From Pontibacter rufus (GTDB taxonomy: Bacteria > Bacteroidota > Bacteroidia > Cytophagales > Hymenobacteraceae): 64,000 nucleotides of DNA. Of the stretch, positions 16,830 to 25,723 are shown piece by piece. Both the position numbers and the translations under genes were made by a program. The stretch's first letter is position 1; each line of letters opens with the position of its first letter. A model generated the notes under the pieces. The model searched no databases. It was not told the DNA's origin and worked only from the letters and a program-made list of their open reading frames with translations. The DNA lies in contig NZ_JADQDR010000001.1 of NCBI RefSeq assembly GCF_015694705.1, forward strand, positions 620,001-684,000. The letters are read 5' to 3'.

Positions 16830-17806
16830 ACCGGTACTCGTTGACCGTGAAAATGGCGTTCTCCGCCAGTATGCCCACAATCATGATGATGCCCGTATAG
16901 CTGCTCACGTTGAGCGGTATGCCCGTGAGGTACAAGGCGATCACCGAGCCGCTGATACCCATGACCGATATGAAAAGCAGCAGCAAAGATAGCAGCCACT
17001 CTTTGAAGAGGAACATGAACACACCAAACACAAACAGGGAGGCCATCATCAACACGAGTAACAGCTCATGGAATGACTGCTGCTGAGCATAAGCACCTCC
17101 GTAGGCAATAGTGTAACCTTTTGGCAGGTTTAGTTTTTGGGTGAGTTGTTGTTGAATTTCACTTATAGCGCTGCCCAAGTCGCGGTTATTTAGTCGGGCC
17201 GTCAGCACTACGACGGGCCTAAGATCTTCCCTTCTCTGTTCAGCCTCCCCGGGCGCAACCGTTACATCGCTGAAAAAGGATAGCGCGCGGGTGGTGCCGT
17301 CCGGCAGAAAGATTGGCTGGTGTTTGATACGCTCCAGGTCGTTTTCACGGAAGTCGGCGAACCACATCAGGATGCGGCGCATTTGCTCCCCGTCCTGTAT
17401 TTGCCCTACCTGTATGCTGAATGGAGTAGCCTCCAAAGTTCTGGGGCACGGTCTGGAAAGACATTTTGATGCCGGTTCTGCGGCTATATATCTCTACGTC
17501 AGGGTGCACGAGCACGATCTTCTCTACCTCCCGTAAAATACGGTCTGTCTCCTGTAGCGAGGTGCCCGAAGGCATATAACAATCAAGTACATAGTACCTT
17601 CATCCAGGTCGGGCAGAAAGCCTGTCTCCAGCTTGCCAAGCGCTCCCCAGGCAGAGGGTGCCAGCACAGCGATAAGCCTCAGCGCAACAGCAGGTTTGTT
17701 GAAGAATCACGTGAGCCAGCCCACAGTGACATGGTGCATCCTTTTGGATGGCTTAAAACCAATGATAAGGTGCAATACCGGGAGTAGAAGCTAGGTCACC
17801 GAAAAG
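16780..17806 (-). pseudogene. CzcA-type RND pump fragment with deletions and frameshifts
   Basis: Read on the minus strand it begins in the middle of an RND pump (FSVT then a TAG where Trp is expected, then LLLPVLHLIIGFKPS). It continues with a GALGKLETGFLPDLDEGT segment and MPSGTSLQETDRILREVEKI. After SIQ it jumps, with about 170 residues missing and a frameshift, to VGQIQDGEQMRRILMW and TARLNNRDLGSAISEIQQQL. It ends after SYTGIIMIVGILAENAIFTV with no C-terminus. It is clearly related to the intact RND at 18733-21768 (TARLNNRDLGSVMGDIQQKI, SYTGIIMIIGIIAENSIFTY) but is not a copy of it. A relic of an older efflux system. Confidence 0.85.
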
Positions 17807-18630
17807 GAGCCGTCGAGGTGGCCGCCTACTACGATTTTCTCGTCCGGCAGCGATTTATCGGGGAGGGTGGCAATCACGTTGCGGGCTTTTATCATACCCG
17901 AAAAGTTGTTCGTGGCAATATGCGCCTTCAGGGGAATTACTTTTAACTGCTCCTTCAGCTTCAGGCCGTCTTCCTTGCCGATGCACACCGCCGGTATCGG
18001 TATGAGTTTGCCTGTTACGGAGGCAGTGCCCGTCAGTAGCGTGCCGCCCTCTACCGTATTAATGATGATGATTCCTTTGGCGCCGTGCTTGATGGCAATC
18101 GCTGTTTTTTCGGAGCGGTGCAGTGTGCTGGTGCCTTCCGGCGAGCCGGGCAGCACACCCAGGTAAACCAGCGCAATTTTCCCTTTCACCGCATCAGGCC
18201 TGGCTTCGTAGTCGGCTTCCAGGCCGTTGCCCATATCTTCCAACGCTGCCGTTACGTCAGCCTTCACCGGCGAGTGCGCCAGCGAAACGGATTTTATACT
18301 TGCCAAATGCTTTGCATCCGGCCCAATCTCCACTTCCAGGTCGCCGCGGCGCCAGCTTTCTACCTCAAAAGGCTGGTAATGCACATCCGCAAAACCATAG
18401 GATTTGAGTAGGTTATAAGTATATTCCTCCGCTTGTTTGCCGTTCTCCGAGCCGGTCAGGCGATGGCCGATGGTTTTAGTCGCATCTTTCAGCGTACTAT
18501 ATGCTTTGGAGTTTGTCTGTACTTCGGTGTTGATGTTCTTGAAAACCGTTGGCCAGGTCGGGTCTACCTGGGCAAAGCCCGGTAGAGACAAAAGGACAGC
18601 GCAGGCGCTGATAAGTATTTTCGGGTGCAT
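17791..18630 (-). pseudogene. M28-family metallopeptidase, N-terminal half fused to an RND fragment
   Basis: The start at 18630 (MHPKILISACAVLLSLPGFAQ) gives a clean signal peptide; upstream codons are leader-less. Next come an M28/PA-type N-terminal part with KTIGHRLTGSENGKQAEEY, then the PA domain (GKIALVYLGVLPGSPEG, HGAKGIIIINTVEGG). The gene breaks immediately after KIVVGGHLD, the first metal-binding His-x-Asp of the zinc peptidase, and reads GSFSVT and stop, which is RND sequence. All later catalytic and zinc ligands are lost, so no peptidase activity is expected. One deletion removed both the peptidase C-terminal half and the start of the downstream pump gene. Confidence 0.85.
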
Positions 18631-18732
18631 AAGTATAAAATAGTTTGCAGCGACAAAATAAGCATTTATACTTAACAACACCAGCAATGCCCGTTTATCT
18701 GCTTCCTGCCTGCTTTGCATGGTATGGCTGCA

Positions 18733-21700
18733 CTAAGCCACCACATTTCTTCGCTTAAAAATCAACAGCAGAAAAGTAGGCAATACGATGAGTAGCAGCG
18801 GCAGCGCAATCACGAAACCGCCGATAACGGCAATGGCCAGCGGCTGGTGCAACTGCGCGCCCGTTCCGATACCGAGGGCAATGGGCATTAAGGCAATAAT
18901 AGCGCCCAGCGCCGTCATCAGTTTGGGGCGCAGGCGCGTGGCAATTGCATAGGTAACAGCATCTTCGGGCGGTGCATTCTGAAGCGTCTCCGCAAACTGG
19001 AGATAAGTGAAAATGCTGTTTTCCGCGATGATGCCGATAATCATGATAATGCCGGTATAGCTGCCGACGTTCAGGGCGGTGTTGGTGAGCAGCAAAGCCA
19101 GCAGGCTGCCCGAAATACCGAGCGTGGCGATAATCAAAATCAGCAGGGCCACACGAATATCCCGGAACAGGAAAAGTATGACCGCAAACACCAGCAACGC
19201 CGCCGTGATAAGTATAAGCAGCAGCTCGTTGAAGGATTGCTGTTGCTCCTGGTAGGCCCCGCCATAGCTGATGTGGTACCCCAAGGGCAAATGGACGTTG
19301 GAGGCTATCTTCTGTTGAATATCGCCCATCACGCTGCCTAAGTCCCGGTTGTTGAGGCGGGCGGTTACCGGTATCATGGATTGGAGATTTTCGCGCTCAA
19401 TTTGGGCCTGGCCTGGCGTAACTGTAACCGTTGCCAGCGTCCGGATTTTCCTGAGCTGGCCTGTTGGCAGAAAAACCGACGTACTTTGCAGTTCGTCTAT
19501 GGAGGACTCTGCTGCCTTGGGGTATACCATGCGGATGTTGGTTTGCTGCTCCTTTTCGAAAATAGACCCAACAATGCTTCCTACCTGCTGCACCTGGAGC
19601 TGGTTCTGCAAATTGGCAGCCGAGAGGTTAAACTGGGCCATTTTCCGGCTGTTAGGGTCCACTTCCACCGACGGCCCCGCAATGGTAATGCCATCGAAAA
19701 CATCGGCCGTGCCGGGTACATTTTCCGTTAGCTGCGCTACCTGCCGGGCCAGTTGCTGTAGCTTTTGCTGGTCATCACCATAAATTTTTATCTCGATGGG
19801 CTGGACAGAACTCATCAGGTCGCCGAGCATGTCGCCGATTACCTGGCCGAAGTCTACGGTGAGGGCCGGTTGCGTGGATTCCACGAAAGCCCTAATCTCA
19901 TCTATCACCTCAAAAGTAGTGCGCTTCCGGTCACTTTTCAGCTGAATCAGATAATCGCCCCGGTTCGGCTCCGTGATAAAAAAGCCCATTTGCGTGCCGG
20001 TCCGGCGGGTATAACTCTCCACTTCCGGAATCCGGGTGATTTTCTTTTCCACTTCGCGCAACATGCGGTCTGTTTCACCCAGGGAGGTGCCGGGAGGGGA
20101 GTTATAGTCCATCACAATGGCGCCTTCGTCCATCTCCGGTAAAAAACCGGTTTCGAGGTAAGGGAAGGAGAGCACGCTGGCCGCAATCAGCAAAACAACG
20201 AAGATTATACTTAGCGCCGGGCGGTGTATGAAAAACGTAATCCATTGGCGGGATTTGCTGTGCTCATCCGGGGCGGCAGGCTTTACTTTGTGCTTGCCCC
20301 GCGACAACAGCAGGTAGATAACGGGCAGCCCCAGCCAGGTAACGAAAAAGGAGCAGACCAGCGTAATCATCATGGTGTTGGCCAGAATCTTAAAGTAAGC
20401 GCCGGCCACGCCGCTGAGCAGCACAAACGGGAAGAAGATAACGATGGTGCTGACGGACGAACCAACCATCGCCGGCAGCAGGTAGCTGACAGATTTGGAC
20501 AGCAGCTTTTTGGTAGGCGTTTCCGGGTGCTCCTCGTGTGTGCGGTGAATCTGCTCTACTACCACGATGGCGTCATCTATAATCAGTCCAATGGCCGCCG
20601 CGATGGCCCCAAGCGTCATAATGTTTAAGGTATAGCCCAGCACGAACATCACTAGCAGCGACAGCGCCAGCGTGACAGGTATGGTTAGCAGAATGACCGC
20701 GCTGGACTTTATCGACCTCAGGAAAATAATGGCCACCACGATAGCTAAAAGCAAGCCTATCAGCAGGCTGTCGCTGACGCTTCGGATAGAATCCGCCACA
20801 AAATCGCCCTGCACATAGTATGGCTTCAACGTAACGCCTTTCGGAAGTATAGAGGCGTTCAGTTGCGCTACTTTGTCCTTTATTGAGGCAGCAATATCCA
20901 GCAGGTTGGCATTTGGCTGCTTCAGAACGGCCACCAACACGGCGCTTTTCCCGTTGGCGTTTACCCGCACATACTCTACCTGCTCGGCTATACTTACCGC
21001 TGCCACATCTTTCAAACGCACCACGCGCAGGCTGTCGTTGCTGATAACAAAGTCCTGCAACTGGTTCTTGTTTTTGATAGTGGCATCGGTTACCGACAAG
21101 TATAAACGGTTATAGTCGGAGATGTAGCCATTGCTCTCAATAAAGTTAGAGGTGCTGAGCGCATCCGATATCATGGCCGGCGTAATGGCCAGCGCCCGCA
21201 TGGCCTCCGGCTTTAGCTCCACCCGGTACTCCTTCGTTTTACCACCCGACACACGCACATCCGACACGCCCGCCGCCTGCGACAGGAATGGCTTTATGGT
21301 ATACAAGGCCAGCAGGTTCAGTTCGATGGGGCTTCTGCCGGGGCCGTCCAGCACATAGCCCTGCACCGGCAGGGTGCTGGGGTTCATTTTCTCAACCGTA
21401 ATGGAAATGTCCGCCGGGAGTTGTTCCTTCGCCTGGTTAATAGCAGATTCTACCTGCTGCTTGCTCAGATTAATATCAGCGTCCCAACTCATGAAAGCGG
21501 AAATCTCGCAGCTGCCGCGGCTGGTAACGCTGCGTAGCATTTGCAGGCCGGGCACCCGTTTTATCGCGTTCTCCAGCGGCTTGGTTACCGTTATCATCAT
21601 CGTGCCCACCGGTTGCAGGCCCGTTTCGGCAATCACCTTAATTTTCGGGAAAGTTACCTCCGGAAAGAGGGAGGTTTGCATACGGGTATAGGCAAAAGCG

Positions 21701-21768
21701 CCGCCCAGCAGGATGAGGGCCAGCACAACGGCCACGGGACTTTTGTAAGCTGTGAAGAAGTTTTTCAT
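18733..21768 (-). CDS. RND efflux transporter permease (AcrB/CusA superfamily)
   Basis: 1011 residues, full length for an RND pump. It has the first helix (VAVVLALILLGGAFAYTRM), periplasmic porter domains with SLFPEVTFPKIKVIAETG, and the proton-relay helix region GLIIDDAIVVVEQIHRT, with the paired Asp of TM4 in IIDDA. The second repeat includes SPPGTSLGETDRMLREVEK, ARLNNRDLGSVMGDIQQKI and SYTGIIMIIGIIAENSIF, with a terminal QPLAIAVIGGFVIALPLLLIVLPTF. It exports small molecules or metals through the adaptor and TolC encoded just upstream in the same operon; genes overlap by 4 nt. The porter motifs do not decide between organic and metal substrates. A related degenerate pump lies downstream. 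Confidence 0.9.
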   Translation of the reverse strand: MKNFFTAYKSPVAVVLALILLGGAFAYTRMQTSLFPEVTFPKIKVIAETGLQPVGTMMITVTKPLENAIKRVPGLQMLRSVTSRGSCEISAFMSWDADINLSKQQVESAINQAKEQLPADISITVEKMNPSTLPVQGYVLDGPGRSPIELNLLALYTIKPFLSQAAGVSDVRVSGGKTKEYRVELKPEAMRALAITPAMISDALSTSNFIESNGYISDYNRLYLSVTDATIKNKNQLQDFVISNDSLRVVRLKDVAAVSIAEQVEYVRVNANGKSAVLVAVLKQPNANLLDIAASIKDKVAQLNASILPKGVTLKPYYVQGDFVADSIRSVSDSLLIGLLLAIVVAIIFLRSIKSSAVILLTIPVTLALSLLVMFVLGYTLNIMTLGAIAAAIGLIIDDAIVVVEQIHRTHEEHPETPTKKLLSKSVSYLLPAMVGSSVSTIVIFFPFVLLSGVAGAYFKILANTMMITLVCSFFVTWLGLPVIYLLLSRGKHKVKPAAPDEHSKSRQWITFFIHRPALSIIFVVLLIAASVLSFPYLETGFLPEMDEGAIVMDYNSPPGTSLGETDRMLREVEKKITRIPEVESYTRRTGTQMGFFITEPNRGDYLIQLKSDRKRTTFEVIDEIRAFVESTQPALTVDFGQVIGDMLGDLMSSVQPIEIKIYGDDQQKLQQLARQVAQLTENVPGTADVFDGITIAGPSVEVDPNSRKMAQFNLSAANLQNQLQVQQVGSIVGSIFEKEQQTNIRMVYPKAAESSIDELQSTSVFLPTGQLRKIRTLATVTVTPGQAQIERENLQSMIPVTARLNNRDLGSVMGDIQQKIASNVHLPLGYHISYGGAYQEQQQSFNELLLILITAALLVFAVILFLFRDIRVALLILIIATLGISGSLLALLLTNTALNVGSYTGIIMIIGIIAENSIFTYLQFAETLQNAPPEDAVTYAIATRLRPKLMTALGAIIALMPIALGIGTGAQLHQPLAIAVIGGFVIALPLLLIVLPTFLLLIFKRRNVVA

Positions 21769-22700
21769 TCCGGCTGCTTGTTTTGGATGGAGACATAAGC
21801 GGTATCGGGCAGCCCGTAATTACCGGATATAAGAATGCGGTCGGCAGGTTCAAAGTTTGGACTGAGGATTTCTACTTTGTTTTCCGTGGCGATGCCCGTT
21901 GTTACCGGCGTTTTCACGGCGGTGGTATCATTTATCAGTTTCATCACCCAATATGCATCCATGGTTTCGTTGGTAACCACGGCGGCTTTGTCCAGCACCT
22001 GCGTGTTGGTTTTGACCTCCTTATTCAGGCGCACCACCGCTTGCAGGCTCTCCGGGAGTACAGCGTCTGTTTGTGGTTTGATGACGAATTGCTGCGTTTG
22101 CGCGGCGGCATCCATAGTAGATAATTTGGAAGCGATGGTACCCGGAATCTTTGTCGAATCAGGAAGTATAATGGTAACCTCTGTTCCAACGGCGGTGTAT
22201 TGGTTCAGCTCAAAGGGCACGTTCACCAGGAAGGCAAAGCTGTTCAGGTCGGCGATAAGCGCCAGTTGCTCGCCATCGTTCACATAATCCCCGGCCTGGC
22301 GGTTTATTTCCAGCACCACACCCGAGGCAGGCGCTTTTACCGTAATCACGCCATTAAAATGCAGCGACGAATCCTGCGACATCAAATCGCCTAAGACCTG
22401 CGCCTCTTTCGTTTTATAAGAAAACAAAGGCGCACCGGCTTTCACGTGCTCTCCCAGGCGCACGTATACTTTCTGGATATACCCGGCAGTACCTGCTTTC
22501 ACGGTGTTCTTTTTCTGGTATGCTGAAACAGCGTTCAGGTCGAGCGTTTCTTTGATGGGCGCGTCGGAAACGGTCGTTACGGTAACCGGCGTTTTCACTT
22601 CGGCGGCGGCGGCCGCGGCATCCGGCTCACCGGAAGAGGAAGAGCAGCCCGCCAGCAGCAGGCAAGCCAGCAGATAGCAGGTATAGCGTCGTGTTCTCAT
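21765..22700 (-). CDS. RND periplasmic adaptor (membrane fusion) lipoprotein
   Basis: 311 residues. Lipobox LLLAGC after a short leader (MRTRRYTCYLLACLLLAGC) anchors it to the inner membrane face. The two lipoyl halves are visible as AGTAGYIQKVYVRLGEHVKAGAPLF and KAPASGVVLEINRQAGDYVNDGEQ with only a short hairpin between them, then a beta-barrel (PFELNQYTAVGTEVTIILPDS) and C-terminal domain. It links the RND permease to the TolC channel. Its stop overlaps the RND start by 4 nt (21765-21768) and its own start overlaps the TolC stop by 4 nt, so the three are translationally coupled. Confidence 0.9.
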   Translation of the reverse strand: MRTRRYTCYLLACLLLAGCSSSSGEPDAAAAAAEVKTPVTVTTVSDAPIKETLDLNAVSAYQKKNTVKAGTAGYIQKVYVRLGEHVKAGAPLFSYKTKEAQVLGDLMSQDSSLHFNGVITVKAPASGVVLEINRQAGDYVNDGEQLALIADLNSFAFLVNVPFELNQYTAVGTEVTIILPDSTKIPGTIASKLSTMDAAAQTQQFVIKPQTDAVLPESLQAVVRLNKEVKTNTQVLDKAAVVTNETMDAYWVMKLINDTTAVKTPVTTGIATENKVEILSPNFEPADRILISGNYGLPDTAYVSIQNKQPE

Positions 22701-23935
22701 TTTAAATTATTGAATTCGTTTACAACCTGAAACCGCCCGATTTCGGCCTGCATCAGGGTGTTTTGTGTTTGCGTGTAGTTGGTAATGACAAGTATAAAAT
22801 CTGTGAAGCGCACCAGCCCGGCAGCGATTTCCACTTTATACATGTCCAGCAGCTTTTGCTGGCTGGCCAGTTGCTCCTGTATGTCCTGTATCAGCTGGTC
22901 GGTAGCGGCCAGTTGCGCGCGCAACTGCATTTGCTGCATCCGGTACTGGCGCAGGTAAAAGTCACGGTAAGTTTCCCGGTTCTGCTCCGCAATGGCTAAT
23001 TTCTGGTACTCCAGCCGGCGCTGCCCGCCATCATAAATAGGCACCGAAAAGCGGATACCTATACTTGTGCCCAGGTGGTGCGGTATACTTTGGGGCGTGG
23101 TCGCCATCACACCGGCATCCGCAAAAGCAGACAATTTGTAGCGGTAGTTCAAGTCTACCAGGTTCCTGTTCACAGAAAGCTGCAGGCTGTCGATTCTGAA
23201 TTTCTGTAGCGTGGGCGTGAGGCTGGCATGGAGTAAGTTCTGTACCTGAATCTCCGGTTCCGCCAGTATAACCATGCCCGTATCCACGATGCCGCAAAGT
23301 ATACGGAGGCCGTTTAAGTCGAACTTGTACTGTATTTTCGCCTGGCGGAAGGCAATAGCCTGCGCCTTTATATTGATGATGAGGTTGAGGTAATCCGTTT
23401 GCAGGTATACGCCGTTTTGCACCAGCTTCCGGAGTGCAGGCTGCTCTTTTTGGAGGATGTCCAGCACCTGTTGGCTAAACTGCATCTGTCGGAAATCGGA
23501 ATAAGCGGTGATGTACTGCGCGGTGATAACCCGCTTTAAATCCTGCGCTTCGATTTTCTGCTGTGCCGCCAGTGATTGATTCAGCAGCCGGATGCTCTCC
23601 AGTTGCACAGCGCGGTTCCGGCCGTAAAGCAAATCTTTGGTCACACTGACCACACCGGTATAGTTGCCGCCGTCCGTAATCGCCTCATCATAGCCGAAGT
23701 TGTGGCCCAGGGGCGCTTCTATGGCATTGGCATTGGCGCTTACCTGCGGCTTGTAGGTGGCGTATACTTTCAGGCTGTCGATGAGGTTAGACCGCACCTG
23801 GTATTGATAATCCTGCAGGAGCGGGCTGTTCTGCAGACCAGTAGTAATGTAATAGTTTAAGACGTGGGTCTGCCCACGGACGAGGCTCCAGGAGAGCAGC
23901 AGGGGGAGGAGCAAAAGAAGATACCGTTTCGGCAT
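22697..23935 (-). CDS. TolC-family outer membrane efflux protein
   Basis: 412 residues with a Sec signal peptide (LLLLLPLLLSWSLVRGQ). Two OEP repeats of coiled helices follow, with the alpha-hairpin landmarks QYITAYSDFRQMQFSQQVLDILQKEQPALRKLV and the symmetrical late segment RRLEYQKLAIAEQNRETYRDFYLRQYRMQQMQ read in pieces, plus the beta-strand SIGIRFSVPIYDGGQ. It forms the trimeric outer membrane exit duct for the RND pump encoded after it. It is the first gene of the tricistronic operon; a hairpin (23958-23979) sits between it and the PAP2 gene upstream. Confidence 0.9.
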   Translation of the reverse strand: MPKRYLLLLLPLLLSWSLVRGQTHVLNYYITTGLQNSPLLQDYQYQVRSNLIDSLKVYATYKPQVSANANAIEAPLGHNFGYDEAITDGGNYTGVVSVTKDLLYGRNRAVQLESIRLLNQSLAAQQKIEAQDLKRVITAQYITAYSDFRQMQFSQQVLDILQKEQPALRKLVQNGVYLQTDYLNLIINIKAQAIAFRQAKIQYKFDLNGLRILCGIVDTGMVILAEPEIQVQNLLHASLTPTLQKFRIDSLQLSVNRNLVDLNYRYKLSAFADAGVMATTPQSIPHHLGTSIGIRFSVPIYDGGQRRLEYQKLAIAEQNRETYRDFYLRQYRMQQMQLRAQLAATDQLIQDIQEQLASQQKLLDMYKVEIAAGLVRFTDFILVITNYTQTQNTLMQAEIGRFQVVNEFNNLK

Positions 23936-23957
23936 AGGTGAATGCTTTTATAGTATA

Positions 23958-23979
23958 GCCTGAAGTTTTGTTTTCAGGC
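23958..23979 (-). repeat. Small hairpin ahead of the TolC gene
   Basis: GCCTGAA (23958-23964) and TTCAGGC (23973-23979) make a 7-bp stem with an 8-nt loop, 23 nt upstream of the TolC start. It could be the 3' terminator of the PAP2 gene that ends at 24022, or a leader structure of the efflux operon. Confidence 0.35.
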
Positions 23980-24021
23980 CTTAGTTATAGTAGCAGTTAA
24001 ATTTTATTAATTTCTGTTAAG

Positions 24022-24960
24022 CTAAAAAATCAAAATGCCGCTAAATCCTGCCGAGGTAAGGCCAATCTGTGGCGTAAGCAGGAGCTTTTGCCTGCGTTTT
24101 TCTAACTTTTCGTCTGCCAGGTTATACAGGTAACTCACGCCTTTAGAGCTCAGGTAGCCTACCGCTGCGGCGGCCATCACATCCGTAGTCCAATGCGCAT
24201 TGTCATTTATCCGGGCAAGCCCCACAAGGGAAGCTATGCCGTATGCTATAGGTGGAACATATTTGCTGTCTTTATAAACGGTGGCAACAGAGGTAGCCAC
24301 GGCAAAGGCGGTTGATGTATGGGAAGAGGGCAAAGAAGCGTTGGATGTATGATTAAATGGCCCGTCAAACACGTCATTGTCTGTGGTTATGTTGGGGCGA
24401 TGCCTGTGAAACGTTTTTTTCAGTGTACTGGTTATACCTGCGTTTACAAGTATGCTGCCTACTGAAATCAGTCCCACCTGCTGTAGTTTTTCATCCTTTG
24501 CCAGAAGCCCGCCTAACAGCGCTGCGCCGGCAGCGGGCATCAGGTATTTCTGCCGCCCCAGCGGCGTTACTACCTGGGCCATGCCGTTTGCCACAGCGTT
24601 TCTATGGCTTTGCGTAAATCGTTGCAAAGGTTCATCTACATACATATACGTAGCCGTCCATACGGCAGCGCCAGCCACTACAATACCGGCTGTTTTCAGA
24701 AACGGAGATAGCTTTTCTTCCTGAATTTCCTGCTGTGGCTTTAACTCCTGATGCGTTGTATCAGGATGAAGCGTGAAGTACGGTTGTGTGCTTTCTGATA
24801 AAACCAGCGATTGGGCCTGTGCTGCATTATTAACCGTAAAAAGTACAGCCAGCAGGCAGAGGCATACCAGGCGCAACCTTAGAACCAGTAAATCACGTTG
24901 CTTTAACATAAGGAGAATGAGGCAATACAGTATATGGCGCTGAGAGAAAGCAGAAAACAT
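24022..24960 (-). CDS. PAP2-family phosphatase (acid phosphatase/lipid phosphatase type)
   Basis: 312 residues; a better start may be the internal ATG at 24909 since a leader (LRLRLVCLCLLAVLFTVNNAAQAQ) follows it. The three PAP2 motifs are visible: KKTFHRHRP, the SLPSSHTS motif with the catalytic His, and RINDNAHWTTDV with the second His and Asp. Family members dephosphorylate phosphatidic acid, undecaprenyl pyrophosphate or small phosphates on the outer face of the inner membrane. The first 90 residues after the leader are a non-conserved extension. The stop faces the TolC gene in the same direction. Substrate not deducible. Confidence 0.85.
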   Translation of the reverse strand: MFSAFSQRHILYCLILLMLKQRDLLVLRLRLVCLCLLAVLFTVNNAAQAQSLVLSESTQPYFTLHPDTTHQELKPQQEIQEEKLSPFLKTAGIVVAGAAVWTATYMYVDEPLQRFTQSHRNAVANGMAQVVTPLGRQKYLMPAAGAALLGGLLAKDEKLQQVGLISVGSILVNAGITSTLKKTFHRHRPNITTDNDVFDGPFNHTSNASLPSSHTSTAFAVATSVATVYKDSKYVPPIAYGIASLVGLARINDNAHWTTDVMAAAAVGYLSSKGVSYLYNLADEKLEKRRQKLLLTPQIGLTSAGFSGILIF

Positions 24961-25030
24961 ACTTCAGCTTGGCGAGGGTTGGAAAGTACAAAAGGTAATC
25001 CTGCGTTTTCAGGCCGCGTAAGCCGAAGGC

Positions 25031-25087
25031 TATAGTATAAGCTCATGCAGCTCACCTTTGGGAAGAACTGCCTGAGCTTATACTATA
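25031..25087. repeat. Long inverted repeat next to the PepSY-like gene
   Basis: TATAGTATAAGCTCA (25031-25045) and TGAGCTTATACTATA (25073-25087) form a perfect 15-bp stem, extended with one mismatch by GCAG/CTGC. The arms contain the dispersed TATACT/AGTATA core. No T tract follows on either strand, so this is not a standard terminator. Confidence 0.6.
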
Positions 25088-25114
25088 AAAAATGGCTTCA
25101 GCCGGAGCTAAAGC
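25086..25114 (-). terminator. Intrinsic terminator of the PepSY-like gene
   Basis: On the minus strand GCTTTAGC-TCCG-GCTGAAGC (complement of 25095-25114, one mismatch) is followed by a T-rich run ending at 25086. It starts 2 nt after the stop codon at 25117. Confidence 0.7.
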
Positions 25115-25116
25115 AA

Positions 25117-25560
25117 CTAGTCTTCGTCCTCTTCTTCCTGGCTTTGTTTTACAAAATTTCCGTTGGTGTCAAACAATACGTCTTTGCCTTTCACTTCCGC
25201 CTCGTAAGTTACTTTTCCACTGGCAGACGTGATTTTGGCAGCCTCCGTGATTTTCTGGTTAGGATATTTTTCAGAGAGGTTTTGCCGTGCCTGGGCCGGA
25301 AGCTGCGAGGGCTTTATTCCCATCTCGGTCTCCAGTATGTTGCCCTTCGCATTCAGCACGGCAGAATTCTCCGTGCCGTTCAAAGTATACACGGCCTCAT
25401 AGTTACCACCTTCTTTCTCCCATTTCACACTTTTTATAGAAGGATATTTTTGAGAAAGGGCTGCCTTAGCGGCTGCCGGGACATTTGAATCTGAAAGTGT
25501 TTGCGCATTGGCATAGCCTGCTGTGGCCACGGCGATAAGCATTAAAAATAGTTTTTTCAT
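25117..25560 (-). CDS. Periplasmic PepSY-like (DUF2874-type) protein
   Basis: The start at 25560 gives MKKLFLMLIAVATAGYANAQ, a clean Sec signal peptide with an ANA-Q cleavage site; codons further upstream lack this. The mature part of about 125 residues has two PepSY-like repeats: VPAAAKAALSQKYPSIKSVKWEKEGGNYEAVY and LPAQARQNLSEKYPNQKITEAAKI with VTYEAEVKGKDVLFDTNGNF. Such putative beta-lactamase-inhibitor-like proteins are common, mostly uncharacterised periplasmic proteins in Bacteroidota, often near two-component systems. The end is very acidic (EEEDED). A terminator follows immediately. Function unknown. Confidence 0.8.
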   Translation of the reverse strand: MKKLFLMLIAVATAGYANAQTLSDSNVPAAAKAALSQKYPSIKSVKWEKEGGNYEAVYTLNGTENSAVLNAKGNILETEMGIKPSQLPAQARQNLSEKYPNQKITEAAKITSASGKVTYEAEVKGKDVLFDTNGNFVKQSQEEEDED

Positions 25561-25723
25561 GGCTCTAATTTTAAAGTTTAGCCAATAATAGCACACGAAT
25601 CTGTAGCAAGTCTGAACTTGCCGCACAACAGGTGCTTGAATTGAAATATTTGTCTTAATATTTTGTAAACTCTAAAAAATGTGGTGCTCGCAACGGCGTG
25701 CAAAAGGCGATAATTAGAAAGCG

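Noticed and set aside
25045..25488. Plus-strand frame of 147 residues over the PepSY-like gene
   Set aside because: It is the antisense of a clearly real gene with signal peptide and repeat structure.
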